Assembly: GCF_002356555.2 (NCBI RefSeq)
Contig: NZ_AP017372.2
Coordinates: 1,550,001 to 1,614,000, forward strand
Origin: Halorhodospira halochloris
Lineage (GTDB): Bacteria > Pseudomonadota > Gammaproteobacteria > Nitrococcales > Halorhodospiraceae
Direction of reading: 5' to 3'
Length of the DNA stretch: 64,000 nucleotides
Of the stretch, positions 16,820 to 25,649 are shown in pieces (the first letter of the stretch is position 1; each line of letters starts with the position of its first letter). The notes under the pieces are model-generated. The model had not been told where the DNA came from. It made no database searches and saw only the letters and a list, made by a program, of their open reading frames with translations. The translations under genes and the position numbers were made by a program.

Positions 16820-16863
16820 AAAACGAAAAAGGCGCAGCAGCCGGGCTAACCGGCCACTGCGCC
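16820..16863 (-). terminator. Rho-independent terminator between DUF3150 and VWA genes
   Basis: On the minus strand GGCGCAG...CTGCGCC (with an inner GCCGG/CCGGC) is followed by TTTTTCGTTTTT. It lies between the stop of the DUF3150 gene and the start of the VWA gene, so it may attenuate rather than end the operon. Confidence 0.75.
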
Positions 16864-16896
16864 GTGGTAGAGGTTGAGCTGATTGGTATCGGCTCG

Positions 16897-17904
16897 CTAG
16901 AAAAAGAAGCTTGGCACCGGCTGAGGGTCGGTTATTACCGGCCTGTGCGAGGGAGTGCTATCGCCGCTGTTCTCGCCCTCTCGCTCAGGCGTTGTGTCGG
17001 CCCCACTTTCCTCAAGACCGGCATCCGATGAATCGATCTGCTCAGCGCTTTTGTCCGTTGGCAGCGTGGGCAGTGGCAAGCTGAGTGCATCGATCTGACC
17101 GGCACCATGACGGGCCATGCGCTCGGCATCGGATAGCAACAGGGCTAGGCCCATCCCTTCGTTGAAAAGGGAGCCCTGGATAGGGGCTGTAGCCGGCAAC
17201 CGGTGCAGCCATTGATCGACGCTACCGAGTACTGGCTCGATACGCCTGTCGATAAAGCTCAGACAGGCCAGCTTGTTACGGATCTTTCTGAAGGTGCCTA
17301 AGGCACGGCGGTTGAGCTTATCCTTGCCCTCGAAGCTATCAGTTAAATCCCGGGCCATTTGCTCGACCTCGCCAAAGACACCGTCACCGAGTTCGGCTAC
17401 CTCCTCGTCTAAGGTGCCAGGCACGATAGCCGGCTTTATCTCAACGAGCTGATAGCCAAATCGCAGCCGTGCAGCCACACTACTTGCTGGCTCCACGGCC
17501 CGGCGAATCGCCGTCTCGAAACCAGGCAGAGTTTGAATCCAATCCTCTAGGTCCCGGTCGTAAGTGGACAGAAAGTTATCACGCTCGGCATCGAACTGAG
17601 CCTTAATCTGATCGAGCTCCTCAGCCAGAGCGGTGGTCTGCTCCTTAGCAACGGCAAATCCGCCGAGAAAGCGGGTGCCAACCCGCAGACAGGAGCGTTC
17701 TGCCGATTGCTTAAGCCGATGGAAGGCCTTGAGCTGCTCCGGGTCACAGACGCGCTTGGAACCGAGAGATACCAAATCTTCGGGCGGTATCTCCCCATCA
17801 TCCAAGTGTAGATCCTCTGCGCGCAGCTTCTTACGCCCTGACCAGATCCGTATATCCAGCACTACCAAAGTTAGCTGATCGGTGATTTCAGTTATGTTTG
17901 TCAT
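16897..17904 (-). CDS. DUF3150-family protein
   Basis: 335 residues from ATG 17904, which has a perfect GGAGG six bases upstream. A longer frame to 17976 starts before that site. The N-terminus (QLTLVVLDIRIWSGRKKLRA) and the following SLGSKRVCDPEQLKAFHRLK stretch are typical of DUF3150 proteins of conjugative elements. The C-terminal 70 residues are acidic and probably disordered. The function is unknown. It sits between the MoxR-like ATPase and the VWA protein, as it commonly does in such elements, and is presumably part of the same complex or pathway. Confidence 0.75.
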   Translation of the reverse strand: MTNITEITDQLTLVVLDIRIWSGRKKLRAEDLHLDDGEIPPEDLVSLGSKRVCDPEQLKAFHRLKQSAERSCLRVGTRFLGGFAVAKEQTTALAEELDQIKAQFDAERDNFLSTYDRDLEDWIQTLPGFETAIRRAVEPASSVAARLRFGYQLVEIKPAIVPGTLDEEVAELGDGVFGEVEQMARDLTDSFEGKDKLNRRALGTFRKIRNKLACLSFIDRRIEPVLGSVDQWLHRLPATAPIQGSLFNEGMGLALLLSDAERMARHGAGQIDALSLPLPTLPTDKSAEQIDSSDAGLEESGADTTPEREGENSGDSTPSHRPVITDPQPVPSFFF

Positions 17905-18033
17905 CGCAGACCTCCATAGAGAGTAGATCGCCGCACAGCACGACACACCAACTCGCGGGGTGGCGAGTCGGTGCATGGCGGTATCGGCGGATGTGACTGG
18001 GGAAGGTGTGGTATCGGTGATGGGTGGAGCGGC

Positions 18034-18993
18034 TCAGCAATTGCTGCTTTGCCAGTAGTCGCCGAATACGTCAGCTGCTATCCGGTGAATGGCCTCGCGC
18101 TGCTCGGCCTCTGCACGTGCTGTCAGTGCCTGGTTTAACGAGTACTCGAAAACGTTAGGCGCCCCCTTAAACGTGGCGGCTAAGGTTGCCCAGCGCACCA
18201 GAGTCCTTGTGCTCATGGTCACCGTCAGCTGACCAGCCTCACTATCTGAGCCCATGAACAAGCGCCTCACCTCACCGGCGACACTTAGCATCCTGCTGAC
18301 TATCTCCTCGGGCAGGCTCGGCACGGCAGCTTGGAGCATCTCCTTCTCAGCTTCCGGATCCGGGTAATCAACGTGGATAATCCGAAAGCGGTCCATGAAT
18401 GCCAGATTTTGACGTAGAACGCCCTGATACAGCCCGGTGTTATCGCCAGAGCCGAGCGAGTTGCCGGTGGCAATGAGGCGAAACTGCGGATGCGGATGAA
18501 TAACCTCACCACCATTCTCAGCAATTACCAACGGTTGCCCCTCGATGATGTCATTAAGCCCGGCCAGTTCTGCCGGATCCATCATGTCGAGCTCGTTCAA
18601 TATGAGTATGTGACCGTCACGGGCTGCCACCGCCAAAGGCCCGTGAACGAACTCTGTTGAGCCATTAACCAGCACGAACTGCCCTATCAGTGACTGAAAC
18701 TCCAAGCGGCCATGGCATGTTACCGATTGGACGGGCCAGTTAAGCCGGGCGGCTATTTGGCTGATCAAGGTGCTCTTACCTGAGCCGGTCGGACCGCAGA
18801 GGAAAAGCCCATCACCGGCGCTGTGATGCAGAAAGGCGAGCACATCGCCTAATAGCCGGTGGCGAAATACATAGCTAGATTTCAGTGGGGGGATGTTCGG
18901 ATGTGTCGGATCCGAATAGCCCGGCACTTCAAGTCCTGGATGTGCGGGGACATTGAAGGTTTGGGATACGTTAAATTGCGTTAAAGCTGACAT
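18034..18993 (-). CDS. MoxR/CobS-like AAA+ ATPase
   Basis: 319 residues from ATG 18993, with AAGGAG seven bases upstream (the frame also extends to 19038). Walker A is GPTGSGKST (about residues 67-75). The Walker B region reads HILILNELDMMDPAEL, with N-E where D-E is usual. An arginine-rich sensor follows, and RLIATGNSLGSGD is the sensor-1 loop. MoxR-type ATPases work with VWA proteins as chaperones or in metal insertion. The VWA partner lies two genes downstream. No substrate can be named. Confidence 0.85.
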   Translation of the reverse strand: MSALTQFNVSQTFNVPAHPGLEVPGYSDPTHPNIPPLKSSYVFRHRLLGDVLAFLHHSAGDGLFLCGPTGSGKSTLISQIAARLNWPVQSVTCHGRLEFQSLIGQFVLVNGSTEFVHGPLAVAARDGHILILNELDMMDPAELAGLNDIIEGQPLVIAENGGEVIHPHPQFRLIATGNSLGSGDNTGLYQGVLRQNLAFMDRFRIIHVDYPDPEAEKEMLQAAVPSLPEEIVSRMLSVAGEVRRLFMGSDSEAGQLTVTMSTRTLVRWATLAATFKGAPNVFEYSLNQALTARAEAEQREAIHRIAADVFGDYWQSSNC

Positions 18994-19031
18994 GATAATC
19001 TCCTTTGTCATCAGTAAAGTAGACAAGAGCA

Positions 19032-19064
19032 CCACCACTACCCCAATGGCTGGGGCAGTGGTGG
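19032..19064 (-). other. Hairpin between the metal-binding-protein and ATPase genes
   Basis: CCACCACT.CCCC and GGGG.AGTGGTGG form a 12-bp near-perfect stem. No T-run follows on either strand, so it is more likely an mRNA-stabilising or regulatory hairpin than a terminator. Confidence 0.45.
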
Positions 19065-19080
19065 CAGGGTTGATTCAGGG

Positions 19081-20034
19081 TTAAGAAGACGGTGGCTGTG
19101 AGCCGTTACCACCTTGCTTAGCGGATGCTGGGTGGTTTTGCTCATTAAGGCTTGCAGGCTGTGGCTGTGGGATTTTTGAGAGCTGCTCTGAGAGTGAATT
19201 ACTCTCTTGTGGCTGAGTAGACGCACCTTGAGCCGAATAAAACTCCTCGGCAACAGCAGCACCCTCCTCCGGGGACTCCTCGAAAGCGCCATTGGCCAGG
19301 CACTGCTTCGCAGCCCTATCCAACGCCTTTTGGTCAAAGCCTATCGCCTCACGCTCTTGCTGAAACCGATCGGCTTCAGCGAGGCTCTCTTCCAGCGTCC
19401 AACCCTCGCGCAGGGTCAGATCGACGTAGAAGATCGGTCTGCCAAAGGACTGCCTAGTCGATTTGCCCCTTAGGCGCAGCTCAAGGGGAAGGTAGGCCAA
19501 TCGATTGCAGGATATCGCCTGGAAATAGCTCAATCGGGCCTCTAATGTCCTGATGGAGTTAAATCCGGTTGTCCTAAAGATAAAGCTACCGAGTGGGTCT
19601 TCCTGCTCGCCGATGAGCACACTAAGCCGGGCAAAAGGCTTACAACGCCCTCCTGCGGCCAACTCACAGCCATCCGGTGATGGGCAGGGCAACTCAACTA
19701 GCCCCTCTTTGGTCCGTCGACGACAGGTCTCCCCATCCCCCATGCAAAGGGGGCGACCCTGGTCTCGATCGAACAGGGCGTATGAGGCACGCAGGTTGAG
19801 ATTCGGCTCACTGAAGAGCATGCGCACCGGCAAACGGCGCAGCTTCGCCTCGCCCTGCTGCTCGCGCAGCTGAGTATCGAGTGGGTGGATTATCCAGTCC
19901 CCGGCAGACTGGATCTGGGAGGTGATGGTAAATTCGTCGTCCTTCTGCGGCAGACGCCTGCCATCGCGCTCTACTACTTTGCCTATGGTTATCCGCCCGA
20001 GTACCGGCGGAGTTATAGCTAAGCCTTTAATCAT
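19081..20034 (-). CDS. Element-borne 'hydrolase or metal-binding' protein
   Basis: 317 residues. ATG 20034 has GAGGAG seven bases upstream. A cysteine cluster (CMGDGETCRRR, then PCPSPDGCELAAGGRCKPFAR) near residues 98-135 suggests a zinc-binding domain. The last 100 residues are rich in Q, P, S and E and look disordered. I recognise the family from conjugative elements, where it sits beside YqaJ and MoxR/VWA genes under the vague product name used here. The enzyme activity has not been shown to my knowledge. Recombination or DNA-metabolism support is an inference from context. Confidence 0.65.
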   Translation of the reverse strand: MIKGLAITPPVLGRITIGKVVERDGRRLPQKDDEFTITSQIQSAGDWIIHPLDTQLREQQGEAKLRRLPVRMLFSEPNLNLRASYALFDRDQGRPLCMGDGETCRRRTKEGLVELPCPSPDGCELAAGGRCKPFARLSVLIGEQEDPLGSFIFRTTGFNSIRTLEARLSYFQAISCNRLAYLPLELRLRGKSTRQSFGRPIFYVDLTLREGWTLEESLAEADRFQQEREAIGFDQKALDRAAKQCLANGAFEESPEEGAAVAEEFYSAQGASTQPQESNSLSEQLSKIPQPQPASLNEQNHPASAKQGGNGSQPPSS

Positions 20035-20053
20035 CTTGGATCTCCTCTAAACG

Positions 20054-20107
20054 AAAAAACCCGCCTGAGCACGTACCCCCTGGTTACGGGGGTACGTGCT
20101 AGACGGG
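20054..20107 (-). terminator. Strong rho-independent terminator after the YqaJ gene
   Basis: On the minus strand AGCACGTACCCCC and GGGGGTACGTGCT form a 13-bp perfect stem around GTAACCA, extended by CCCG/CGGG, and followed by TTTTTT. It separates the YqaJ gene from the downstream metal-binding-protein gene. Confidence 0.85.
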
Positions 20108-20132
20108 TCTGCTGGTGGTAATTTAAGTTGAA

Positions 20133-21167
20133 CTAATCGCGGATCGTGAAGCGCCTCGAGCCTGGCACCTGCTGTTTGTAGCGTGCTACCAGCTCAGGAT
20201 AGTCGGCCTCTAGAGCCTTGGTATCGACTCTATTGCTCGGGGCGGATTGCTTCCAGGTCACGGTACCGGTGGGAAAGATAGCCTTCTCCGCCTCGCCCAT
20301 TGCCGCCTGGATGCTCTGCTTTAGCACATCCTCCCGGCGCCGGCGTTCAGCTATCTCTTCACGCACTCGCTGCAACTGAGCAAAGCTGCGGCCAAGCTCA
20401 GCATCCTCCTGAAAGTCAACAACCACACCGACATGGCTCTCCTGGTAAAGCTCGCGTAGGGCTTGAGCCGAACTCTCGGAGCCATCGGGCCGTGGCGGAG
20501 TATCCGCCTCGACACAGGACCAAAAGGCTTGCTCCAGGGCGATCAACCGCTCTATCACATCCTCATCGCGCTCGATGCGGTGTATTTCCAGGTTCTGACC
20601 ACCGATAAGAACAGCAACGTCAGCCGCCCTTTGCCCAGTCACCGCTAACTGGTGCTGAACCTGCAGCTGCACGTGTTGCGGTACTCCATTGCGCCAACGC
20701 CTCGCCTCCATTACACCCGTGGTCTTGATCTCCAAGATTTGGATATCAGGATCACCGACCACCTCACGGTCTAAGTTACATAGCATCCAAGGATGCTCGG
20801 GGTGCTGGAGGATGGCGTTGACGCGCCGCACCTTACGCCCGGTGACCTGGGCGTAAGCATCGGCTACGGTCGGCTCAAGGAGCTGCCCCCACCAGGCAGG
20901 ATTTTGCGGATCGACTGACTCTGCCGATTGCTCGACCTGCCGTCCGCTCTTATCAAGCCAAACCTCCAGTGGCGAGGAGTACGGATGCATGCCAATTACA
21001 GCCGCTGCCTCAGATGCCCCAATTCCACCACGACGGATCGACAACCACGTCGCACGATCTAGATCCCTTGTCTCGACCAGACGATGCGCCTGACCCCAGT
21101 GCTCCGGAGCACGGCTACGCTGGCCACGGCTTTCAAGACACACAACGCCTTCAGTGGCTACCGTCAT
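20133..21167 (-). CDS. YqaJ-type phage recombinase exonuclease
   Basis: 344 residues from ATG 21167, with GGAGGAGG upstream. The YqaJ signature GGIGASEAAAVIGMHPYSSP (about residues 47-66) is followed by the exonuclease core NLDREVVGDPD...LEIKTTG (D and ExK) and VQHQLAVTG. Enzymes of this lambda-exonuclease-like fold chew one strand of double-stranded ends for single-strand annealing recombination. A Bet-type annealase partner is not seen in the window. The C-terminal half has a coiled-coil segment (LQRVREEIAERRRREDVLKQ). It overlaps the upstream zinc-ribbon gene by 17 bp. Confidence 0.9.
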   Translation of the reverse strand: MTVATEGVVCLESRGQRSRAPEHWGQAHRLVETRDLDRATWLSIRRGGIGASEAAAVIGMHPYSSPLEVWLDKSGRQVEQSAESVDPQNPAWWGQLLEPTVADAYAQVTGRKVRRVNAILQHPEHPWMLCNLDREVVGDPDIQILEIKTTGVMEARRWRNGVPQHVQLQVQHQLAVTGQRAADVAVLIGGQNLEIHRIERDEDVIERLIALEQAFWSCVEADTPPRPDGSESSAQALRELYQESHVGVVVDFQEDAELGRSFAQLQRVREEIAERRRREDVLKQSIQAAMGEAEKAIFPTGTVTWKQSAPSNRVDTKALEADYPELVARYKQQVPGSRRFTIRD

Positions 21168-21510
21168 GGCGCACCTCCTCCCCACCGGCGCTAGAGCGAA
21201 TCGGCAGCGTGAATCGATATCCACAGGCCATGCAGATGTGTGTATTGAGGACCGGACCGTCGAGTTGAGCGCCGATTCTCGCCCCACTGAGCCCACCTGC
21301 TACACCACCTAACAGACCTCCAATCAAAGCTCCCGAAGCAGTGCCCGTCGGGCCACCTGCCGCAGCCGCTGTAGCTCCCATCCTGCTGCCATGTATAGCA
21401 CCAGTTATGCCGGAAGCTAATCCGGCACTTGCACCTGTGACTGCTCCTACAGTCTGACCGAGACGACGTTCTTCGACGTCTCTCGACCAGCATTTTGGAC
21501 ACGAATACAT
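21151..21510 (-). CDS. Zinc-ribbon/glycine-zipper small protein
   Basis: 119 residues. ATG 21510 has GGAGG upstream. An N-terminal CPKC (residues 4-7) and a late CMAC (about residues 92-95) could together form one split zinc ribbon. Between them is a 60-residue glycine/alanine-rich zipper (ASAGLASGITGAIHGSRMG and GGLLGGVAGGLSGARIG) that could pack into or across a membrane. No known function. It is the first gene of the minus-strand mobile-element operon and overlaps the YqaJ start. Confidence 0.65.
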   Translation of the reverse strand: MYSCPKCWSRDVEERRLGQTVGAVTGASAGLASGITGAIHGSRMGATAAAAGGPTGTASGALIGGLLGGVAGGLSGARIGAQLDGPVLNTHICMACGYRFTLPIRSSAGGEEVRHDGSH

Positions 21511-21786
21511 ACGTCACCTCCACTTTGCTTTAGAAACCGCAAACCCCTCTGGCTTGCACGGAGGTGATGTATATTTTAAATTTTGATGAGTCCAAGGTTT
21601 GAGTTAGGTCGACGTGAGTTAGGTTTTTGTCTTGATAGGATTACCTGGATGATTTAATTAGGCTGCACTTGAGTTACGTTATTATATGGACTTTTCTTAT
21701 AATTTCATCAACCTAAACATAACCTTAGGCTATTCATGGCGAGTGTTTAAAAGATATTCTAATTTAGGTAAATGTTAAGATCTATA

Positions 21787-21975
21787 TATAGCACAGCTGA
21801 TACGGCTGACACAGCTAATGCTGCTAATGCATCTTATAAAACAATTACAGAGTATGCTTCAGTTACTACAGTTTCAGCTATTACAGCTGATACTGCGGGC
21901 ACTGCGGATACGGCTAATGCAACTAACACAGCTGATACAGCTGATACAGCTAATGCAGCGGATACAGATACGCAT
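21787..21975. repeat. Degenerate 9-bp tandem repeat tract
   Basis: Units such as ACAGCTGAT, ACAGCTAAT, GCTAATGCA and ACGGCTGAC recur with a 9-bp period in two blocks (about 21787-21836 and 21884-21975). One frame translates to TADTADTANA-type repeats, but no ribosome-binding site supports a gene. Such tracts occur at replication origins (iterons) and as polymerase-slippage products. Confidence 0.6.
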
Positions 21976-22076
21976 CCATACACACAGTGCACGATATATC
22001 TAAAAAACTAAGAACATAATCAGCATTTCTGCTATATAATTAAACTTCAGCCTAGTAAACCAACCACACCCTTAAA

Positions 22077-22114
22077 GATTCCCCTCCCCAAAGGGGAATC
22101 GATTCTTATCGATT
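22077..22114. repeat. Two overlapping palindromes
   Basis: GATTCCCC (22077-22084) pairs with GGGGAATC (22093-22100). AATCGAT (22097-22103) pairs with ATCGATT (22108-22114). They share bases and so could form alternative hairpins. Otherwise 21511-22186 has no gene that I can support beyond the repeat tract. Confidence 0.5.
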
Positions 22115-22186
22115 ACGACGAATGATTACATCCCACGAAGAGTAGATCCAGCAACAACGCAATCAACTCAGACACTTGCACACTAA

Positions 22187-22232
22187 AAGCAAGCATCTGG
22201 ATCTGATCCATGCTGTATCCAGATACTTGCTT
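22187..22232. repeat. 16-bp inverted repeat ahead of the first YagK-like gene
   Basis: The arms AAGCAAGCATCTGGAT (22187-22202) and ATCCAGATACTTGCTT (22217-22232) match at 15 of 16 positions around a 14-base loop. It lies about 110 bp before a putative replication-protein gene, so it is a candidate binding or nicking site, or a strong mRNA hairpin. Confidence 0.65.
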
Positions 22233-22342
22233 TCATGCTGCCTATCGTGCCTTACAACCCTCTTAGCAACCAAGCCTCAAAGATCGGCTCTTTTAAGATA
22301 GCCGATCTATTTGTCCAATACAAACCGCAAAAGGTGAAGACG

Positions 22343-23056
22343 ATGAAAACCCAGCCCAGATACCATCCACTAAACCGAAATTGGCGCCTTCACTACGAAC
22401 CTACCTACCAAGGACTACCTGTGAAGTGTGAGAGACATAATCACAGCCCTCTTGTCGAGAATTTTTTAGAGAAAACGCTCACACTCTTTCAACGCACAAG
22501 AGAACAACACCCAAGAACTTTCGCACTAAGATTCGATCTCTACTTTCCAGCCGACTTCGACCTAGCAGCGATTAACCATGGCAGTGACATCATGAAAACC
22601 TTTTGGCGCTACCTAGACTCGCAATTTAATGCCGCCTCTTTAGCGCATTCGCCGAAAACCGAGTACATCTGGGTGCGTGAAATAGGCCCACAATCAGACA
22701 AACCCCACTTTCACGTACTTCTAATGCTCGATGCTAACGCCATCTTAACCCTTGGCAATCCAGCGCCTAGTCCTGATGGCACTTACTCCGACAACACACT
22801 CGCTCATCGGATTATCCGCTCCTGGCTGGGCGCTTTAGCTTATCCTGCTCTAGATCCTCTAGGTTCGTTGGTATATTTCCAGAAAGATCCTCACACTGGA
22901 GAGTTTATACGCTGGCTTCTTGATAGATCTGACGATTATAACTGGACAAGACTATTCTATTTAACCAGCTATTTATTCAAGGCTTACTCCAAGCCTGTCG
23001 GCCAAGGTATTCGCGCGTTCGGCTCATCTCGTCTCTACCGAAGGACTCCAGCTTAG
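22343..23056 (+). CDS. YagK/YfjJ-type, inovirus Gp2-like protein
   Basis: 237 residues from ATG 22343, which has AAGGTG upstream. The frame extends 36 codons further without support. The pattern ALRFDLYFPADFD then KPHFHVLLMLDAN fits the YagK/YfjJ C-terminal (inovirus Gp2) family. The H-x-H recalls the metal-binding histidines of HUH-type replication initiators. Such genes are found on filamentous-phage-like elements, satellites and integrative elements, and their biochemistry is poorly known. A second, diverged copy lies at 23992. Replication of the element is a plausible but unproven role. Confidence 0.7.
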   Translation: MKTQPRYHPLNRNWRLHYEPTYQGLPVKCERHNHSPLVENFLEKTLTLFQRTREQHPRTFALRFDLYFPADFDLAAINHGSDIMKTFWRYLDSQFNAASLAHSPKTEYIWVREIGPQSDKPHFHVLLMLDANAILTLGNPAPSPDGTYSDNTLAHRIIRSWLGALAYPALDPLGSLVYFQKDPHTGEFIRWLLDRSDDYNWTRLFYLTSYLFKAYSKPVGQGIRAFGSSRLYRRTPA

Positions 23057-23991
23057 ACTCATGTACTTATCGCGTTTGATATTTTTTTAGTACTTAGATA
23101 TTTACCTTTTTGACTGAATTGATAAACGGGGATAGCTGGAGTTGGTATAAGGGGTTTAAGGCTATCCCCGATTTGCCTTTTGTAAAGCCACACTAAGCCT
23201 CTCACAGATTTTAAGAGTAAAGCACTACGTATGGATTCATTTAGCCTATAAATCGCTCATATCGGCTATGCGCAGCTCTCACAGGCATTTATGTTTGCTC
23301 TTCTCGATGGTTATTTTAAAACATGGGCATGAGTCGATTATAACTGGATAGCGATTTTACCTAGACCGGGAATTAATGGTTTTATTTTAAAAGCTACACA
23401 CTGACTCTCTAAGCGATTTCTTACTTCCATCAGTAGGGTAGCATAGATGCATCCCATAAAAACACTCACAGCAGCTGTGCGTAGCTCACAGAGACATTTC
23501 TAACTGCTAAATTCGATACTTATCCACCCGAAACAAGACTTTAGCACAACCCCTTCACTAACCTACAGGATCAGACCTATCTAAAACCTAGAATCACTTC
23601 CATCGCTCTACTATAGCACCACTAGATTGACTCTAACCACCTCTCACCAGACAACCCATAGACACCTTTTAGTCACCTAACCCTTTAGCACCCGCACCTC
23701 TACTCATCACCCTTAAACGAACAGAGTAACAACCACTGCTTGGCCTACCCAGAGTCAGTCTAGCATCCCTCACCTGAGCGGATCAGCAGTGAGAACAAAT
23801 TCGACTAAATCGCATGATCACACCCTCACCAAACCCATCAACTACGATCATCTACTACGGCACTGCTAATGGTATGAGCGAAACCCTTCCCCCCTTGCCA
23901 TTGCACTGACTCAAAACCCTAAACGCTCAGGCAATGGCAGCACAGCCGGATCGCTCACTTTCACCTACATTTAACCATGAGGACAGAAACA
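23057..23991. other. Gene-poor region with a stem-loop
   Basis: 935 bases without a credible gene. One clear dyad is CGGGGATAGC (23127-23136) with GCTATCCCCG (23161-23170). Two stretches (about 23265-23300 and 23470-23505) share words like GCGCAGCTCTCACAG and GCGTAGCTCACAGAG, hinting at a degraded duplication. The tract is A+T-richer than its neighbours. Confidence 0.45.
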
Positions 23992-24672
23992 ATGTTAGCG
24001 TCTACCAAAGATCCTCTCCAGTATACTGCACTTCACTACGACAGTGAGTTCAACGGCTTGCCCGTAGACCAAGGTCAAGGGCCACTAATCGCCCGTCATC
24101 TCGGTCTACTCGAAGACTTACTCCAACGAGCTAGAAACGCGCACGATAACTCCCTAGCTGTGCGCTTCGACCTGCACTGCCCGAATACCATAGCCATCTC
24201 AGCGACTCTCAACCAAGGCAACGGTCTTGTCAGCCTTTTCTGGAGTAATCTCTACGAGCAGCTCTTTAACGCTCAACCTGCAGCGCCCTTCGATCTGCAC
24301 TTTGCCTGGACACGTGAGCACGATCCTCACACCGGACAGGCCACTTACAAAGCCCTAATCTTACTAAACGCTCGCGCCTTTCATGGGCTCTACAGTAACG
24401 AGCAGGCGCAGGATATAGGCAAAAGTGACAGCCTCGCCGGATGCATCCTGCGAGCCTGGGCTAAATCCTTACGTATCTCTGACCCACCACCGCCTGAGCT
24501 AGTCTCCTTTCCAACAGATCCGCTAAGCGGCAAGACCCAGGTTATGCTCTTGAACAGATACGATCATAACGCCTGGCGAGAGCTTTTCACTCAATCGAGC
24601 AGCCTATGCAAGTACGAAGGTAAGCCGCTCGGTCGGGTCTTCTGCGCATTTAGAACTAGCAACCGCCAATAG
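23992..24672 (+). CDS. Diverged second YagK/inovirus Gp2-like protein
   Basis: 226 residues from ATG 23992, with AGGA eight bases upstream. ATG 23977 is an alternative start. The layout matches the gene at 22343: LHYDSEFNGLPV, LAVRFDLHCPN, a central strand pair, then LFTQSSSLCKYEGKPLGR. The metal-site motif HFHVLLMLDA of the first copy is here TYKALILLNA, so both histidines are lost. It probably lacks the presumed metal-dependent activity and may be a regulator or partner of the first copy. Origin by duplication is inferred. Confidence 0.65.
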   Translation: MLASTKDPLQYTALHYDSEFNGLPVDQGQGPLIARHLGLLEDLLQRARNAHDNSLAVRFDLHCPNTIAISATLNQGNGLVSLFWSNLYEQLFNAQPAAPFDLHFAWTREHDPHTGQATYKALILLNARAFHGLYSNEQAQDIGKSDSLAGCILRAWAKSLRISDPPPPELVSFPTDPLSGKTQVMLLNRYDHNAWRELFTQSSSLCKYEGKPLGRVFCAFRTSNRQ

Positions 24673-24717
24673 CTCAAGCACAAAGACGCCCTGCGGCTCA
24701 ACCAGCCTCTAATACAA

Positions 24718-24749
24718 GGGAGGAAAGTCGAGCGAGGTACTTTCCTCCC
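24718..24749. other. 11-bp perfect hairpin after the second YagK-like gene
   Basis: GGGAGGAAAGT (24718-24728) pairs with ACTTTCCTCCC (24739-24749) around a 10-base loop. No T-run follows. It could protect or end the upstream transcript. Confidence 0.55.
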
Positions 24750-24887
24750 GCTCATGTTTAAAGGCTAACCGGGTAAAGCGCTGAGCCATACATCATGACG
24801 ATGAACTCGTTAAAAGCCACATCAACTCATCATCCTATGACAGCAGCGCCGTAGTCCTACCCACATCAAATCAAGGAGATCCCAACC

Positions 24888-25295
24888 ATGACAGATAACG
24901 ACCTGCTCGAGCGCATATACGCGCAGATGCACCAGCCTATCCCCACCACAGCAAAAGCACAGCCAAGCACCGACTTCACAAACAAGCAGACCACAAACGA
25001 TACCGCAGCACCAGGATCTACCCAAGATACGCCATACACACCGGCGCCGGTTCACACTGAACAACTACATAGCGCGAATCTCGCCAACTCACCCCGCAAC
25101 GACGATATCGATCCGACCACTTTGATACAGGCGGTTATAGAGCACCGCCAAATCCATCAACTCACCCAAGAACAACTCGCCACTGAGCTTGGGATCAGTG
25201 TGCGAACACTTCGAGATTGGGAGCAAGGCAGACGCCAGCCCAAAGGACCGTCCCAAGCCCTGCTACGTCTATTCATCACTTCATCTAGAAGCTAA
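24888..25295 (+). CDS. XRE-type helix-turn-helix regulator
   Basis: 135 residues. ATG 24888 has AAGGAG nine bases upstream. The first 75 residues are low-complexity (T, P, A, N, Q rich). The C-terminal 60 carry a clear helix-turn-helix, LTQEQLATELGISVRTLRDW, followed by EQGRRQPKGPSQALLRLF, the form seen in HigA/MqsA-like antitoxin regulators. No toxin gene lies beside it. It probably regulates the surrounding mobile element. Confidence 0.75.
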   Translation: MTDNDLLERIYAQMHQPIPTTAKAQPSTDFTNKQTTNDTAAPGSTQDTPYTPAPVHTEQLHSANLANSPRNDDIDPTTLIQAVIEHRQIHQLTQEQLATELGISVRTLRDWEQGRRQPKGPSQALLRLFITSSRS

Positions 25296-25379
25296 CCGAG
25301 CTAGAAATTTCTACTGGCTCAGCATCCAAACCAGATGCCCCTTCTCCCGTAACACCACACAACCGAGACCTCGATGATT

Positions 25380-25410
25380 GCGGCTGCCCCTGCATATGGG
25401 GCGCAGCCGC
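25380..25410. other. GC-rich hairpin
   Basis: GCGGCTGC and GCAGCCGC form a stem extended by CCC/GGG with one bulge. It lies about 85 bp after the XRE gene, with no T-run. Confidence 0.45.
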
Positions 25411-25580
25411 GACTGCCTGGAAACGCCTGTTCTTCCTAAAGAGCATCGCATAGGCCCGAAACCATGGCGACTCAACCGTTTTACGTTAACTAGAACAAAG
25501 GCACCAATATGCTATAGCCAAGAAGCGCTCACACTTTCGCATCAACTCCTCAAATTCCTTTCATCTTTGGAGAGCTCTCT

Positions 25581-25649
25581 AGCCAGCCCCCTGCTCGGTC
25601 CATTCCCAAGGACGGGGAATGGACCGGGGAACGGGGGGCTGGCTTTTTT
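25581..25649 (+). terminator. Very long two-tier rho-independent terminator
   Basis: The outer stem AGCCAGCCCCC/GGGGGCTGGCT encloses an inner perfect stem GGTCCATTCCC/GGGAATGGACC, and TTTTTT follows. More than 20 base pairs in all makes it unusually strong. It closes the YagK/XRE transcription unit on the plus strand. Confidence 0.8.

Noticed and set aside
21772-22011. Open frame rich in ADTADTANA repeats
   Set aside because: A by-product of the 9-bp tandem repeats. No ribosome-binding site, and parallel low-complexity frames are open as well.
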